From Apostichopus japonicus (lineage: Eukaryota > Echinodermata > Holothuroidea > Aspidochirotida > Stichopodidae): a stretch of DNA of 64,000 nt. Both the position numbers and the translations under genes were made by a program. This document shows, piece by piece, positions 12,301 through 27,769 of the stretch. The notes beneath the pieces are model-generated. The model did not search any database and was not told where the DNA came from. It saw only the letters and a list, made by a program, of their open reading frames with translations. The stretch is from positions 3,479,001 through 3,543,000 of the forward strand of contig NC_092576.1 in the NCBI RefSeq assembly GCF_037975245.1. Reading direction: 5' to 3'. Every line of letters begins with the position of its first letter. Position 1 is the stretch's first letter.

Positions 12301-15300
12301 AAAAATGTTTTTCTATCATCAAACAGGTCTGCATATTACAAGAAACAGCCTCAACTGGGGCTAAATGCAATAAACACATTGACGTTCTTTGAAACCATTG
12401 TCTCAGTTCTGTGCTACAACAGACAGAGTAAATATCAAATATCTCTTACTAATATCTGAAATGTTTGTAACATACATGTACAATTACAAAACTATGTTTA
12501 AGTATCAGTACAAAAGAACATTAGTGTGGACACACACAACTGAGCATAGGATTAATCACAAAAAATGTTACAGCATTCTCTGAGGTATTTTATTCAACAA
12601 GTTTTATATTCAATAGCATGGTTCATCACATTACCTATATATTGAATCATTAATAGGATGGATTTTATGTACTTACACTACATTACATATTATAAGATGT
12701 ATAGCATGGTTCTTATGTACTTACAATAAATTGTATCATTAATAGCATGGTTCTTATGTTTTATAACACATAACCTATATATTGTATCATTAATAGCATG
12801 GTTGTTATGTACTTACAGTACAACACATTGTATCATTAATAGCATGGTTCTTATGTTTTACAACACATTACCTATATATTGAATTATTAATAACATGGGT
12901 GTTGTTCATAAAGTTACAGCACATACTATAATGTATAACTACATTTAAATATTGTTGGTGTTTATTGATGGTATAGGTTGACTTTCCATCCTACAGTAAT
13001 ACCAATAACAAAGTAATGATAAACCTAATCCTAACCCTAAACCACATGCCATAGGATAAACAGGATACACCTTACCAAGAAGAGATGAAGGTCAGAGCCC
13101 TGGGATACATTTAACAAGGACATTAATATGAACGGGTTATCACTATTTGCTTTTATTGAGTTACTTACTGTGTGTGACCTAAACAATAGCCGTGGATGTT
13201 GTAAGCGTTAGGGAGGCAGCTGACTCTGATCTTCTCATCTCTGTCACACGTTATGATGAACTTATTATCAGGTGTTGCTGCCTGTAATGTATAAACAAAG
13301 GGTTCACATCTTCATGGTCGTCCACAGGCAGGTGTATGTATGTATTTTAGATCCTCCTGCAAGCAGGAACTTGCGAAGAAGCCACATTGGCTTATCAAAG
13401 CCGTACATTTAACGTCCATGATTATGAATTGTCAATTGTGAACAACTCTGTAACTGGACGACATACATTAATCTTGGAGTGACTCGAACTGGGGACCTTA
13501 TGATTGAAAGGTACCGACGTTAACCACTGAGCTGTGGGAACCTGTTAAAAGTTGCCATACATTCATATTACATTTTGCAATATGGATGCGTAGCTGGTCT
13601 ATCCTTACAGAATCCCAGGACCTCCTACTGACCCCATGGCATCCTCCTGACCGCAGGGACTCCTGCTGATCCCAGGGACTCCTACTGATCCCAGGGCCTC
13701 CTTATGACCCCAGGGCCTCCTATTGTACCCCAGAAACCCAGGGCCTCCTACTGACCCCAGGGCCTTCAAGCTGTATAAAATGGTCCCATCAATGGTCCTC
13801 GAAGGTTGTGTGTTTCAGTCTAATGCACTGTAATATGTAACAATACCTGTGGGCTGCCAGCTACACACACATTCACTTAATATTGTACTTCATATCACCT
13901 CAGGGATATGGCTGGAGGAAATCCAATCTATTATACCAAAGTATCTTAGAATCTTTCTCAAAGTCCACCATGATTTTGGTTGGATAAAATCACTTTCTTA
14001 ATATCTAAGTTGTGATTAATTAGGTCAGCACCTAAATCCAGTGTTAATCATGAATTTTAGTCAATATTTGACAAATCCTAGATTTTAAACAACAATTTGT
14101 ATTTAGTCATTGATCAATCACATGAATTGGACTTGATCTATTTGTGAAATTGACAAACTGAGGAAAATTGATTTATAGCAAGTACATTAACAGTGAGACA
14201 ACCAATGGATGAGCAGGAATCATGGTTTCTTTTACCTCCATTTTGTTAGATTGTGTTTTGTCTTGGCAAAGAACAAACTGGTGACTTTTCGTCTTGTAAT
14301 TTTGAACGGATATTTACATACACCGTAAGGCATGGTCACATGATGCCATATCAACCAATCAGAGGCAAGCATGAAAATATAGATAGTGTTTGTAGTATTC
14401 AGACTTACCACATCTAGAAGCATTGACACATGTCCTAACAGCAGAGATCCTGGCTCATCAACAGTCTTCACTGAAAACTGATAGACATCTCCAAACTTAT
14501 CTGCTAATAGCACAAACTCCTCAGAGGGAGTGAATGTTACAGATGTACACCGTTTTTGTATGCTTCTAAGGAAGAAAAAACCAAAAAGTATAGAGTATCT
14601 ACATAAATACGTCTGATATACATAACAAGCAGATACAGGGTTCTGTTCTGTCTACCTAACAACATGATTCAGAGTTCCATGCTGTCTGTTCTACCTTCAG
14701 TGTCACTTAGGAATATAGAAGAAAGCTGCACACTTCAAGTGACTGAGTGGGATTCTTTTCAAGTAGTCAAGATCTGTAACTGACCCATACAACCTGCACA
14801 CAACAACTCTTTTCTGTTAATAATGCCTGATGCTTTCTTGGGTCACATTACGATTATTTACCAATTAAAAGGTAGGCAGTCATAGAAATGAACAAAGTCA
14901 CATTGATAAGTGACAATCAAGAATATACTATATGTACCTGTCTGCTTTCCTGAACCAACTCTGACTAAAACTGGCTTAATATGGATACACTGCCAGACTA
15001 TCCATGGATACTCCAACAGTCCAGTAGAGTTTGCAGTAGAGTCTCATCTGAGTAGTGTGCACCATTAAATCCTTCTGCTTCTTTTCTCTTTCAAATAACA
15101 GAACTTACAAATACATGTACTGATCACAGGAGTGCTTCCCCTGTAGTTAATGATGGTCCTACAGTTATGCTCACTATTTGATTACATAAGTTAAAGTAAC
15201 CCCCTTCCCTTCCATTCAATACACTACCTTCTGTCAGGAATGTTACCTTTTAGAAAGAAGACTCCAAGGATTAGTTTTCCACAAGTAGAGGTTTTTCCTG

Positions 15301-17519
15301 TCATCACAACAGGTGACGAAATCACCACTCGATGAAATGTTGCAGCTAAGAATCGCTCCAGTGGGTTGCTTTTGTTGTGGATCTCTAGTAAAAGATTATA
15401 TAGCAGTAATGATTATCTTATGAATAAATATAGCAGTATTGCGTATCTTATGACAAAAAATAAATAGATATATAACAGTACTTATTGAGTATCTTATGAA
15501 TAAAGATTATACTGTATAAGAGTGGTGATTATCTTATGAATAAAGATTATATAGCATTATCTTATGAATAAATATAGCAGTATTGAGTTTCTTATGAATA
15601 AAGTTTACTGTATGTAGCAGTATTGAGTATCTTATGGATAAAGACATACGGTAAAGCAGCATTGAGTATCTTATGAATACAGATTATATAGCAGTGAGTA
15701 TCTTATGAAAACAGATTATATAGCAGAATTTAGAATATTATGAATAAATATAGTAGTGTTATGTATCTTACAAAACAGATTATATAACAGTATTGAGTAT
15801 CTGAGTATCGTATGAACAAAGATAAATAGCAGTATTAACTATTAAGTATCTTATGAAAACAGATTATACAGCAGTAGTGAGTATCTTATGAAAACAGATT
15901 ATATAGCAGAATTTAGAATCTTATGAATAAATATAGCAGTATTGAGTATCTTATGAATAAAGATTATCAGTATTGAGTGTCTTAGGGAGAAAGATGTATG
16001 TGGTCATATGTTGTCTCTTAAGACATATATTTAATCAATATCATTCTTACTTGGTTGAAGCATAGAAACAACAAGATGACTCATGCTGTATGCCATATGT
16101 CTGGGTTGTTATACTTACGTGGTCTTGCTTTCAGACGATGTGTCCCTTTCATTCTGCTTCTCTGCATTTCTTTGTGGTAGAATTTCCTCTTGATTCTGTA
16201 AATCTTCTGTAAAGCTGCTATAATCAGTTCTATCAACAAAATATAGATGCAATTCTTTGAGATAACAGTATATCACTATCTGATTTATAGGGCGCAATGT
16301 GGAGATTCAATAGCAGATTATGTGTTCTGTATGTGTTATCAGTGTTAGCAGCAAATACAGTAATACTGTACATACTGTACTATGCCAATATTTTGTAAAG
16401 ATTCATAGTATTATATATATCTTTTCATTACTTCCACCATTTATTGTTGAATATATTTTATTAAAGATCTGCTTTATTGGCTCCAATTATAGCATGCTAT
16501 AGCTAGGTAAGTTTTGTGAATATGTAATCGACCTGCCACAGTCGTAAATCGACCTCAGGCTTTACAATTAACCTAAATACTGTAGCTTCTTAACACCCTT
16601 AGGTTCTTTGTGTAATGGAAGTATGTTCATGCCTACAGTGTAGTTAATCATACTATACATTGTTCACACAAAGACCCTCATACAAGATAAAATATGTGGC
16701 AGGCTTTGCAGACTCATTGGTAAAAAGAGGTCATTTTATGACCAAGGCAGGTCCACGATGTAATCTCAAGAAACTTTTCCATGATAGCGTGCTATATTAA
16801 GGACCAACACAAGTTTTACATTTGGAGTTACAATGTTTTGACACTACATGCATAGAGTGGCTGCACCCTATTTATATGTATCACACAAAGAGTGAGTCTA
16901 CATGCATCAAGTACTCTAAGTCTTACTGATATACTTTAAAGAAGCTGACAACAAGCAGGTGCCCCCCCCCCCCAATAAAAAACAAGAGTTTAATACTACC
17001 AAATATACTTGTGTGGAGTCCAGACAAAATATGCACGGATGTTAATACAATCATTGGAATTGCAGTCAGAAAACTGATATAGCTTGTTCTACTCACAAGG
17101 TGACCTTAACAGCAGGCAAACAGTTGCAGTGTAACTGTAAATTAATATGCAGATTCACTTATCAACTGTAGAGACCCCCTAGTACTAGTAATGTAAGAGA
17201 ATTGTCTGCTAGAATTATCTCTAGTAATAATGTCTCCTTAGTCTAGGCCTAACGTTAGCCTACTTGTCTAAAACAATTGACCACAACACACAGCAACTTG
17301 ACTATAACGAGTACAGTAGTCAGTATCGTACTAGAGCTCCTATCGGTTATATCGCGGAACGGGTTCCCGTGTGATAAGCCAACAAACCATTTTATCACTC
17401 AAACTGTGTTTCGTTAGGAAACCACCAAAAAAGGTCGTAATGTACCTATAGGAAAATATACGGAGCTTGCTGCCACATGTGGCAACAGCGATGCCTTCAC
17501 CAAATTTCAATGATGCCAT
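6359..17519 (-). CDS. WDR4: WDR4, non-catalytic subunit of tRNA (guanine-N7) methyltransferase, 10 exons
   Basis: Minus-strand coding exons: 17519-17446, 16229-16119, 15384-15247, 14565-14409, 13281-13169, 12289-12229, 10953-10799, 9681-9486, 8396-8315, 6552-6359. All junctions are GT-AG and phases agree throughout, giving 426 residues (human WDR4 is 412). Recognisable segments in order: a short N-terminal strand, a polar insert, [54 protein letters not shown] followed by a GHTQFVS turn, STIRLWDY, and a C-terminal basic helix rich in K, R, E and Q. These are WD40 blades and the tail of the Trm82/Wuho/WDR4 family, which scaffolds METTL1 for m7G46 methylation of tRNA. The start ATG is preceded by AAA and sits in a plausible Kozak context. 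A possible AATAAA lies about 40 nt past the stop (near 6317 on the complement). Introns are unusually rich in tandem repeats. Confidence 0.95.
6557..7050 (+). mobile_element. dispersed repeat with AAT head and TATATAGCGCC motif
   Basis: A short AAT-rich head is followed by TTTATATAGCGCC, a 20-bp spacer and GGCGCTTTACAA. The same arrangement follows the long (AAT)n tract at 39295. The downstream 400 bp reads like a repeat body without a functional frame. The head lies directly against the acceptor of WDR4 exon 10. The right boundary is uncertain. Confidence 0.5.
7358..8305. repeat. minisatellite with CCCTAA-rich units, about 23-27 bp
   Basis: Nearly 1 kb of variants of CCAGTACTGGTGTACCCTAA, with higher-order blocks of about 60-160 bp repeated. 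It ends about 10 bp from WDR4 exon 9. The telomere-like CCCTAA word recurs but not as a pure hexamer array. Confidence 0.9.
8754..9067. repeat. 64-bp tandem repeat, about 5 copies
   Basis: Units contain ATGTATTTCTGGGATT and GATGCTGAACAGTACGCCAC; in WDR4 intron 8. Confidence 0.9.
9770..10815. repeat. about 105-bp minisatellite derived from WDR4 exon 7 end and donor, about 11 copies
   Basis: Each unit contains GACTGATGGCCACATGTCAT and TACCTACCCTAA. In the minus orientation this is the last 20 or so coding bases of exon 7, its GTAGGT donor and the first intron bases. The rightmost unit overlaps the real exon 7 end (10799). Starts of GACTGATGG are near 9808, 9879, 9984, 10088, 10193, 10290, 10395, 10500, 10605, 10709 and 10806. 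Confidence 0.9.
11525..12090. repeat. 69-bp tandem repeat, about 8 copies
   Basis: Units contain ACCTTTAAGACACATACCC and GATACCTTACAGAATATAG. The unit is a multiple of three, so both strands show long repetitive open frames that I regard as noncoding. In WDR4 intron 6. Confidence 0.9.
12590..12900. repeat. imperfect tandem repeat, about 60-85 bp
   Basis: Blocks with ATTAATAGCATGGTTCTTAT and TACTTACAnTA recur about five times in the WDR4 intron between exons 5 and 6. Confidence 0.75.
13332..13532 (-). mobile_element. tRNA-derived SINE, copy 2 (head truncated)
   Basis: Same body as the copy at 5834: (CATA)n tail, CCTGCTTGCAGGAGGATC, GACAATTGACAATTCATAAT and B box. It stops inside the A box (CCACTGAGCT) at its right end. 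In the WDR4 intron between exons 4 and 5. Confidence 0.85.
13610..13772. repeat. about 20-bp tandem repeat
   Basis: Variants of CCCAGGGCCTCCTACTGACC, about eight copies, in the WDR4 intron between exons 4 and 5. Confidence 0.8.
15400..15985. repeat. imperfect tandem repeat, about 35-60 bp
   Basis: TATCTTATGAATAAAGATTA and TATAGCAGTATTGAGTATCT alternate about fifteen times just upstream (minus sense) of WDR4 exon 3. Confidence 0.85.
16300..17440. other. WDR4 intron 1, no further feature seen
   Basis: Unique-looking AT-rich intron sequence with a C run near 16966. I see no exon or repeat array in it. Confidence 0.5.
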
Positions 17520-17830
17520 TTTGTTCAGAAACTGTTTCTTTTCAAATTCGTTTTGGACTGGTTATCGTATGCGAACATCTATCGATGAGATGATGTAAAT
17601 GAGGTAGCATACGCAGTATAGATACACTGTCGACTTCAGCACCAACAGCTGAACGTGTTTTGAAGTTGTAGAGTCCGAGGGCATGAGAACTGAGCAATTA
17701 GGACTTCAAACACAATAAAAGCGGAATAAGATAATGTGTACACTCTTAGGGTCTGTGAAGCTCTGACTTGCTGCTGTATTCTACCATACAAACTACACAC
17801 CACTAGTCTAGCTATTTACATAACATAAAC

Positions 17831-17871
17831 ATGATAACAATATTACGGAAGCTTAAAAGTGCCATCAAGGT
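17831..17871 (+). other. possible divergent first exon opposite WDR4
   Basis: An ATG at about 17831 opens 13 codons (MITILRKLKSAIK) that run straight into a GTAAGA donor. The WDR4 start lies only about 310 bp away on the other strand, a spacing typical of bidirectional promoters. I could not find a matching second exon downstream on the plus strand, so this may be a noncoding transcript or chance. Confidence 0.15.
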
Positions 17872-17919
17872 AAGAAAAACTTTGCCCCATAAGTTTTTTC
17901 AGTAAATTGTTTAGATAAC

Positions 17920-18270
17920 AAGATAATATCTTATCAGAATTGAGAAAAATGTTGGATTGCTCAGTTGCTTAAACTGAGCAATTGAACAATTTTCTGCAAA
18001 TGTTTAATTGACAACTAATCATATCTCGTCAATTTGACATTTTTCTGCAAAATGTTTAATTGTTCACTTCATTCCAACTGAGCAATTGAACACATTTCTG
18101 CAAAATATTTCATTGACAACTAAATTAAACAACTAAACATTTTACAGAAAATTGCTCAATTGTTCATTTGGAATGAGGGGAACAATTTCATATTTTACAG
18201 AAAAATGTTGAAATGACATATTGTAAGTGGTCAATTCAACATTTTGCAGAAAATTTATCAAGTTGAGCCC
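17920..18270. repeat. AT-rich inverted and direct repeats around GAGCAATTGAAC
   Basis: ACTGAGCAATTGAACA with TTTCTGCAAAATGTTTAATT occurs several times, and its reverse complement (ACAGAAAATTGCTCAATTGT) follows at about 18148, so the region can fold back. No coding frame. Confidence 0.6.
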
Positions 18271-18540
18271 ATATCAAAGCTAATGTATAGCCTACCGTCG
18301 GGTTAACTTATAACAAACTCGTTGAATAGCGTTTGTGACTGAAAAACAAGAAACTCTTTTACCGTTGACCAAACAATCAGCTCAGGGTAGTTTTGTGTTG
18401 GGCTTGTTTTAGAACATTCATGAAGGTGCTGGCCTAAGTGAAGCCTATAGATTGTTTTGAAAAAAAGGTCAAAATGTAGAACCTTCCCAACTTTTGAATC
18501 AAAACAAAGTTTGAACCAAAATATTGGAAACAAACATCAA

Positions 18541-18571
18541 TATCAGGTACCACCCCCCCCCCCTCCTCCAC
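18541..18571. other. C/G homopolymer-rich spacer
   Basis: A C run here and a G run near 18685 flank otherwise featureless sequence (18270-18940). Confidence 0.4.
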
Positions 18572-18940
18572 AGCAAATAGGTAGTTTTGAATAGATCTGT
18601 ATTTCAACTTCAATTCTAACACTCAAACCAAGTCTATAGCTATAGAAGGGATAGGAAGATACATGTTGTCAAAGTGTTAGGTTGGGGGTGGGGGGGGGGA
18701 CATATTACCCCAGTAAAGTGTTTACAAGTTAGAGGCCAGTTAGTTGCACTAAGGAGGTTCTACAAGAAGAAACTCCTTCGTTGAGCAAGCTTGAAACATA
18801 TTTACAATTCATTGATTCCACGCGATACATCCAAGCATAACTATCTGGAAATTTCATCTTGTGGTCAGCAAGGATGAAATAACGATCGCCTGCTGCCAGA
18901 GATTGGGAGATATGAGGGGTATTGAAGTCAACTAGCTTGG

Positions 18941-20088
18941 CTAAGGCTTGCCCCAGATTCCATAGGGCCAATATTCGTTGTATAAACTTCTAGCATGGAC
19001 AATTTAAAACTTTCCCTGTGGTCTTTGCGTTTATTTTGTTGCTGAGTGTGATCAATAGAACTTTTCGTAACAGACTTCACATGAGTCGTTAGGGTATACG
19101 TGAGCTGAACGACAAAGATATTACTTACTTTCTCAAAGAATCAAATTCTTGCTGTGTTTCATGAGATGGTTCTGATGAGCCTGTTTTCTTCTTGATTGCT
19201 GAACAGTTTAAAAAAAAAACTCTAATTGCTGATCATACATACGTGACGTGGAGGAACAGATTCTGGATCGTTTACTGCGACGAAATAACAATTAATTACC
19301 AAAAAGAGATAACGAATACATGAATGAAATGTTATCTACTTTCACCGGAAGTCAATATTCTTCACCCAGCTAAAATATCACGTTCCTCTAGAAATTATCG
19401 TCTAGAAATAACGTATAAAAATCACGTTCTATAAATCCCGTCTAGAAATTACGTTCTTGAAATCACGTCTAGAAATCCCCTACAAATCACGTTCCTCTAG
19501 AAATACCAGGGTGTCGTCTACCTGTTCAGCCAATTCAGGTTTTTTGAAGACTTCCTTTCACATTGTAATTTTTTGTTTCTTGTGATAAAACAAATAAATA
19601 AATAAATAATTAGCTTCAAGGGCGTAGGAACCGGGGGGCTGGGGGCGCCAGCCCCCAGTGAAAAATGTGGAGGGGCGGAAGTATCATTCCGCCCCCCGCT
19701 TCGCAAGTCAGAAAACCCCCTTTTCATTTCCAAATGAGAAAAAAATCTCATTTGGAGCACCAAACTGCATCTAAGGCCTGGTGAAAATACAAAATTAAGT
19801 TTACAAAATGGAGTGGGTGTTGAAGTTTGCTATATTGCACCAAATTGCATCTGAGGCTATCTGGAAATGCAAACAAATCCAAAGGGGATCCAGGCCGGCC
19901 ATCAGTCTTCAGCCCCCCCCCCCCCACTCAAAAGTACCTTCCTACGCCACTGATTAGCTTGAATTTGTAACACGAAACTATCTTGCAGAATCACACCGTG
20001 GTTACGTTGTGGAATTTAAGGGATCAATGACTAATTATGGCATGTCTTACTCCGAGTTGTTGGTCGGGATGTAGAAAAGTCACCTTTG
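18941..20088 (-). CDS. possible small gene, three splice-compatible exons, 5' end not found
   Basis: Three minus-strand stretches, 20088-20051, 19198-19129 and 18989-18941, each have an AG acceptor in front and, for the first two, a GTAAGA or GTAAGT donor behind. Their phases agree and joining them gives an open frame that ends in TAG. The predicted C-terminus runs KGDFSTSRPTTR, then IKKKTGSSEPSHETQQEF, then SLYNEYWPYGIWGKP. I do not recognise the family. The middle exon is the best supported because of its strong polypyrimidine tract and donor. The upstream exon(s) with a start codon were not located, and a hAT MITE (19617-19952) sits in the first intron. An overlapping 80-codon minus-strand frame (18729-18971) competes with the last exon and is not phase-compatible with the middle exon. 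Confidence 0.28.
19376..19506. repeat. short degenerate tandem repeat TCTAGAAATnACGT
   Basis: Seven or so imperfect copies of CGTCTAGAAATTACGTTC are packed in 130 bp. Confidence 0.6.
19617..19952. mobile_element. hAT-type MITE, GGCGTAGGAA family, copy 2
   Basis: Begins CAAGGGCGTAGGAACC and ends CCTTCCTACGCCACTG, with an exact 8-bp duplication ATTAGCTT at 19609-19616 and 19953-19960. About 50 bp longer than copy 1 because of an internal CACCAAATTGCATCTGAGG duplication. Confidence 0.92.
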
Positions 20089-20539
20089 CTGTTAGAATTT
20101 TTTTTTTGGGGGGGGGGGAGGGGGGGGGTATATACAGGATTAACAACAAAGACTAAGAAAACATACAAAGTTGAATGTCAAGCAGTAACGTCAAGGCCTC
20201 CAAATGGAAAGTTTGACGAATTTCTCCTCGAATATAAGAGAATTGTATAAAAACTTCGGAAATGTCGAATTTACATCTATTTCTGTGTAACCAATCATCC
20301 TTATAATTCACACCGTAACATCTATCAAAAGGAAAAATAAAGACCCACTCCTTTAAGCCTTTGCACCTTTGAAATGGTAATTAATTTCATATACATGCAA
20401 CAAATGATCTGACTAGCGTCTTTACATCAAGAAAATCAGTTAAAAAAAAAGTAATAATATACGGTAGCTGAGCAAATATTTAATACTGTAATATACACTG
20501 TTAACACAACACATCCAGTGTATAGGCGTACTAATAATA

Positions 20540-20850
20540 ATACGTGTGATTTTGGTAAAAATCATCAAATGCGCTAATTATAATATTAAATACTAAAGCG
20601 GCCATTCTATATATATAAGAATCATCGAAGCTCACACATATCATATATTATTTAGTGTCATTTTATCAATCCAGGTGTGATTTTGGTGAAAAATCATCCA
20701 ATGCGCTAATTCTACTATATGAGATACTTAACCGGTCAGTTTAGATGTGAGAAGCATATCGAAGCTCACACTTATCATGTATATATTATTTAGTGTCATC
20801 AACCCAGTTGTGATTTTGGAAGACTAAAGTATCCAATGTATAGGTAACAT
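20540..20850. repeat. about 140-150 bp direct repeat, 2+ copies
   Basis: GTGTGATTTTGGTGAAAAAT, CCAATGCGCTAATT and CGAAGCTCACACTTATCAT recur in the same order twice, with a third partial start at about 20808. Confidence 0.75.
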
Positions 20851-21573
20851 AATAGTACAGCATTGTATCTTGAATTATAATTACCATAACCAGATTAATC
20901 GTTAGCTTGATTAATGATTTGAATCGCCAGATTATGACCGTCACTCAAATTGTGGTGATATACTGACAATGATTAGGCAATGAAGGAATCACGTGATCCG
21001 TTTCCTCTGCTACTCTATCCTCACATCAACCAATGCCAACATACGTATAGTGTTTAGTCCGTAGGGTTAAAGGGAGTGAAGACTCGCGCACAAAGAAACG
21101 TCTGGTGCCGGTATTCTGACATAGTTTCAAATGTGGTGTAACAGAAGTGTTAGACACCTCCATCGATCCCAGACAATACACACACAGCTTGCTACCGTCG
21201 GTAATTTGACACTAGTGTACAGTCAATACATGCAGCTACGGTCAATACCCACAACACCGTGTACATAACAGCGATGGACATCTCAGGTCCAGATTAAAGA
21301 TAACAAGGTATCACGTTTCATTACTGTCTGCATTTTGTAGCGACAAGAGAAAAACTTCACTTGCAAGCAACGGAAAGTTAACTTTTTAAAGATGGCGGCA
21401 CGCTGTTTGGGGCGAGTCTTCAATACCTTTAAGTATTGATAATAAAAATGTCAGTCCGGTACCAACTGTTTAAAACTACATTAAAACTGTACATGACCAA
21501 TTAAAATACCGGTCAAAATATAAAAGGAAATCATCGCCATCTCACGATAAGCAGGACATTAACCAGGAGACTG
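20851..21573. other. intergenic stretch downstream of the DED gene
   Basis: No gene recognised. A plus-strand ATG in strong context near 21392 opens only 15 codons before a stop and has no clear donor. Confidence 0.4.
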
Positions 21574-26469
<4,896 letters not shown>

Positions 26470-26489
26470 TTTCAATCGATATCTGCAAG

Positions 26490-27540
26490 AACCAAAACGA
26501 TAATAATAACATAGATTATAAACATTTAAACAACATCATCAATCAAGCAAAGACATACATCATTGGTTTATTGTGAGCATCGACTAATGGCCAGCGGACG
26601 ACTTTATTGAAACATATGTTTCTACCGTCACTTGTGCCTATAGTCTGCGGTAAAGTGTGCTTCAAAGAATTTACCAAATGAATTTCAAATGAATCAGAGC
26701 AATCACTTCAATTTACCAACAATGAAGCATATGTAACTTGATCTAACATTCCGTGCAAATATTATGTAGCAAAGTATCGCCATGTGTACGTAGATCAAGT
26801 TTAACAAGTTAACACCATGTGTGTCAATGCCATATGTACCAAAACAGAGTTAAAACAACACCAGTAGGCTAACTATTTGAATTATTCCAAGTTGGTAATC
26901 GGGCTAAAGTTTAGTATGTTTGGATAATGCTTTCATATGCTCCTATTAGCAGAATATTTGCAGCCTTATAACAATGTGACTTCGGTTGAACATTAGGCCT
27001 ACAGTTGTTTTCATTAAATTCAACACTTTTCTTTACAGCACTTAACCTTGCCAGTACTAAATTTGCATTATTTTCTACGGATGTCGTGCAACACCGTGGG
27101 ACTAAAATGGATTGTTCAAAATAGATTCGAAAGAGGAAACAAGTTGTCAATCATACAGTTGAGACCTATTGAACGTGCATGTATAAGCAATAATTAGCTA
27201 TGATTAAATAACTTCCGCCACTGACAAGTTTGAAGTCTGTGTGATAATGAACTAATTATTTTTCTCATCTGGATTATATTCCCAGGACGTCTTTGCTAGT
27301 TAGTTCTACGACGACCCTCGTGATGTTTCACGCCTGCCCTCCATTGAAGCGTAACAGTTATATACGGGTACTTCATGCATAAGTAGCACTATGAAAGTGA
27401 AATGCCTGATCCAAAATTGATTATCAGGGTATGGAAACACGTAGCGTACGTACGTACGTCTGGTGTATCGCTATAGCTAAGAATAGTATAATAGATGTGT
27501 TGTACTTTAGCAGTTGCAGTGCAACAGCACCTGTACTTTG
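26490..27540. other. upstream region of the DED gene, no feature seen
   Basis: AT-rich. Should contain the 5' UTR exon(s) and promoter of the DED gene, but I cannot place them. A 79-codon minus frame at 26911-27150 has no family signature. Confidence 0.4.
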
Positions 27541-27544
27541 ATAT

Positions 27545-27767
27545 ATGTATGTATAATGTATGTTAGATCCTCCTGCAAGCAGGAACTCGCGAAGAAGCCT
27601 CATTGGCTTATCAAAGCCGCAAGCTGACAGAAGTCAGTCTCTTAGATTCATATTTAACGTCCATGGTTATGAATTGTCAATTGTCAACAACTCTGTAACT
27701 GGACGACATACATTAATCTTGGAGTGACTCGAACTCGGTACCTTATGATTTAAAGGCACCGGCGTTA
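27545..27767 (-). mobile_element. tRNA-derived SINE, copy 3 (head truncated)
   Basis: Same body and orientation as the copies at 5834, 13332 and 35333. It ends at GGCACCGGCGTTA, before the A box. Confidence 0.85.
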
Positions 27768-27769
27768 TA

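Noticed and set aside
18729-18971. 80-codon minus frame (MALWNLG...)
   Set aside because: Out of phase with the best splice partners and no family match; the alternative frame fits the adjacent exon better. Kept only as a note.
21385-21440. ATGGCGGCACGC start on the plus strand
   Set aside because: Strong Kozak context but a stop after 15 codons and no convincing donor or downstream exon.
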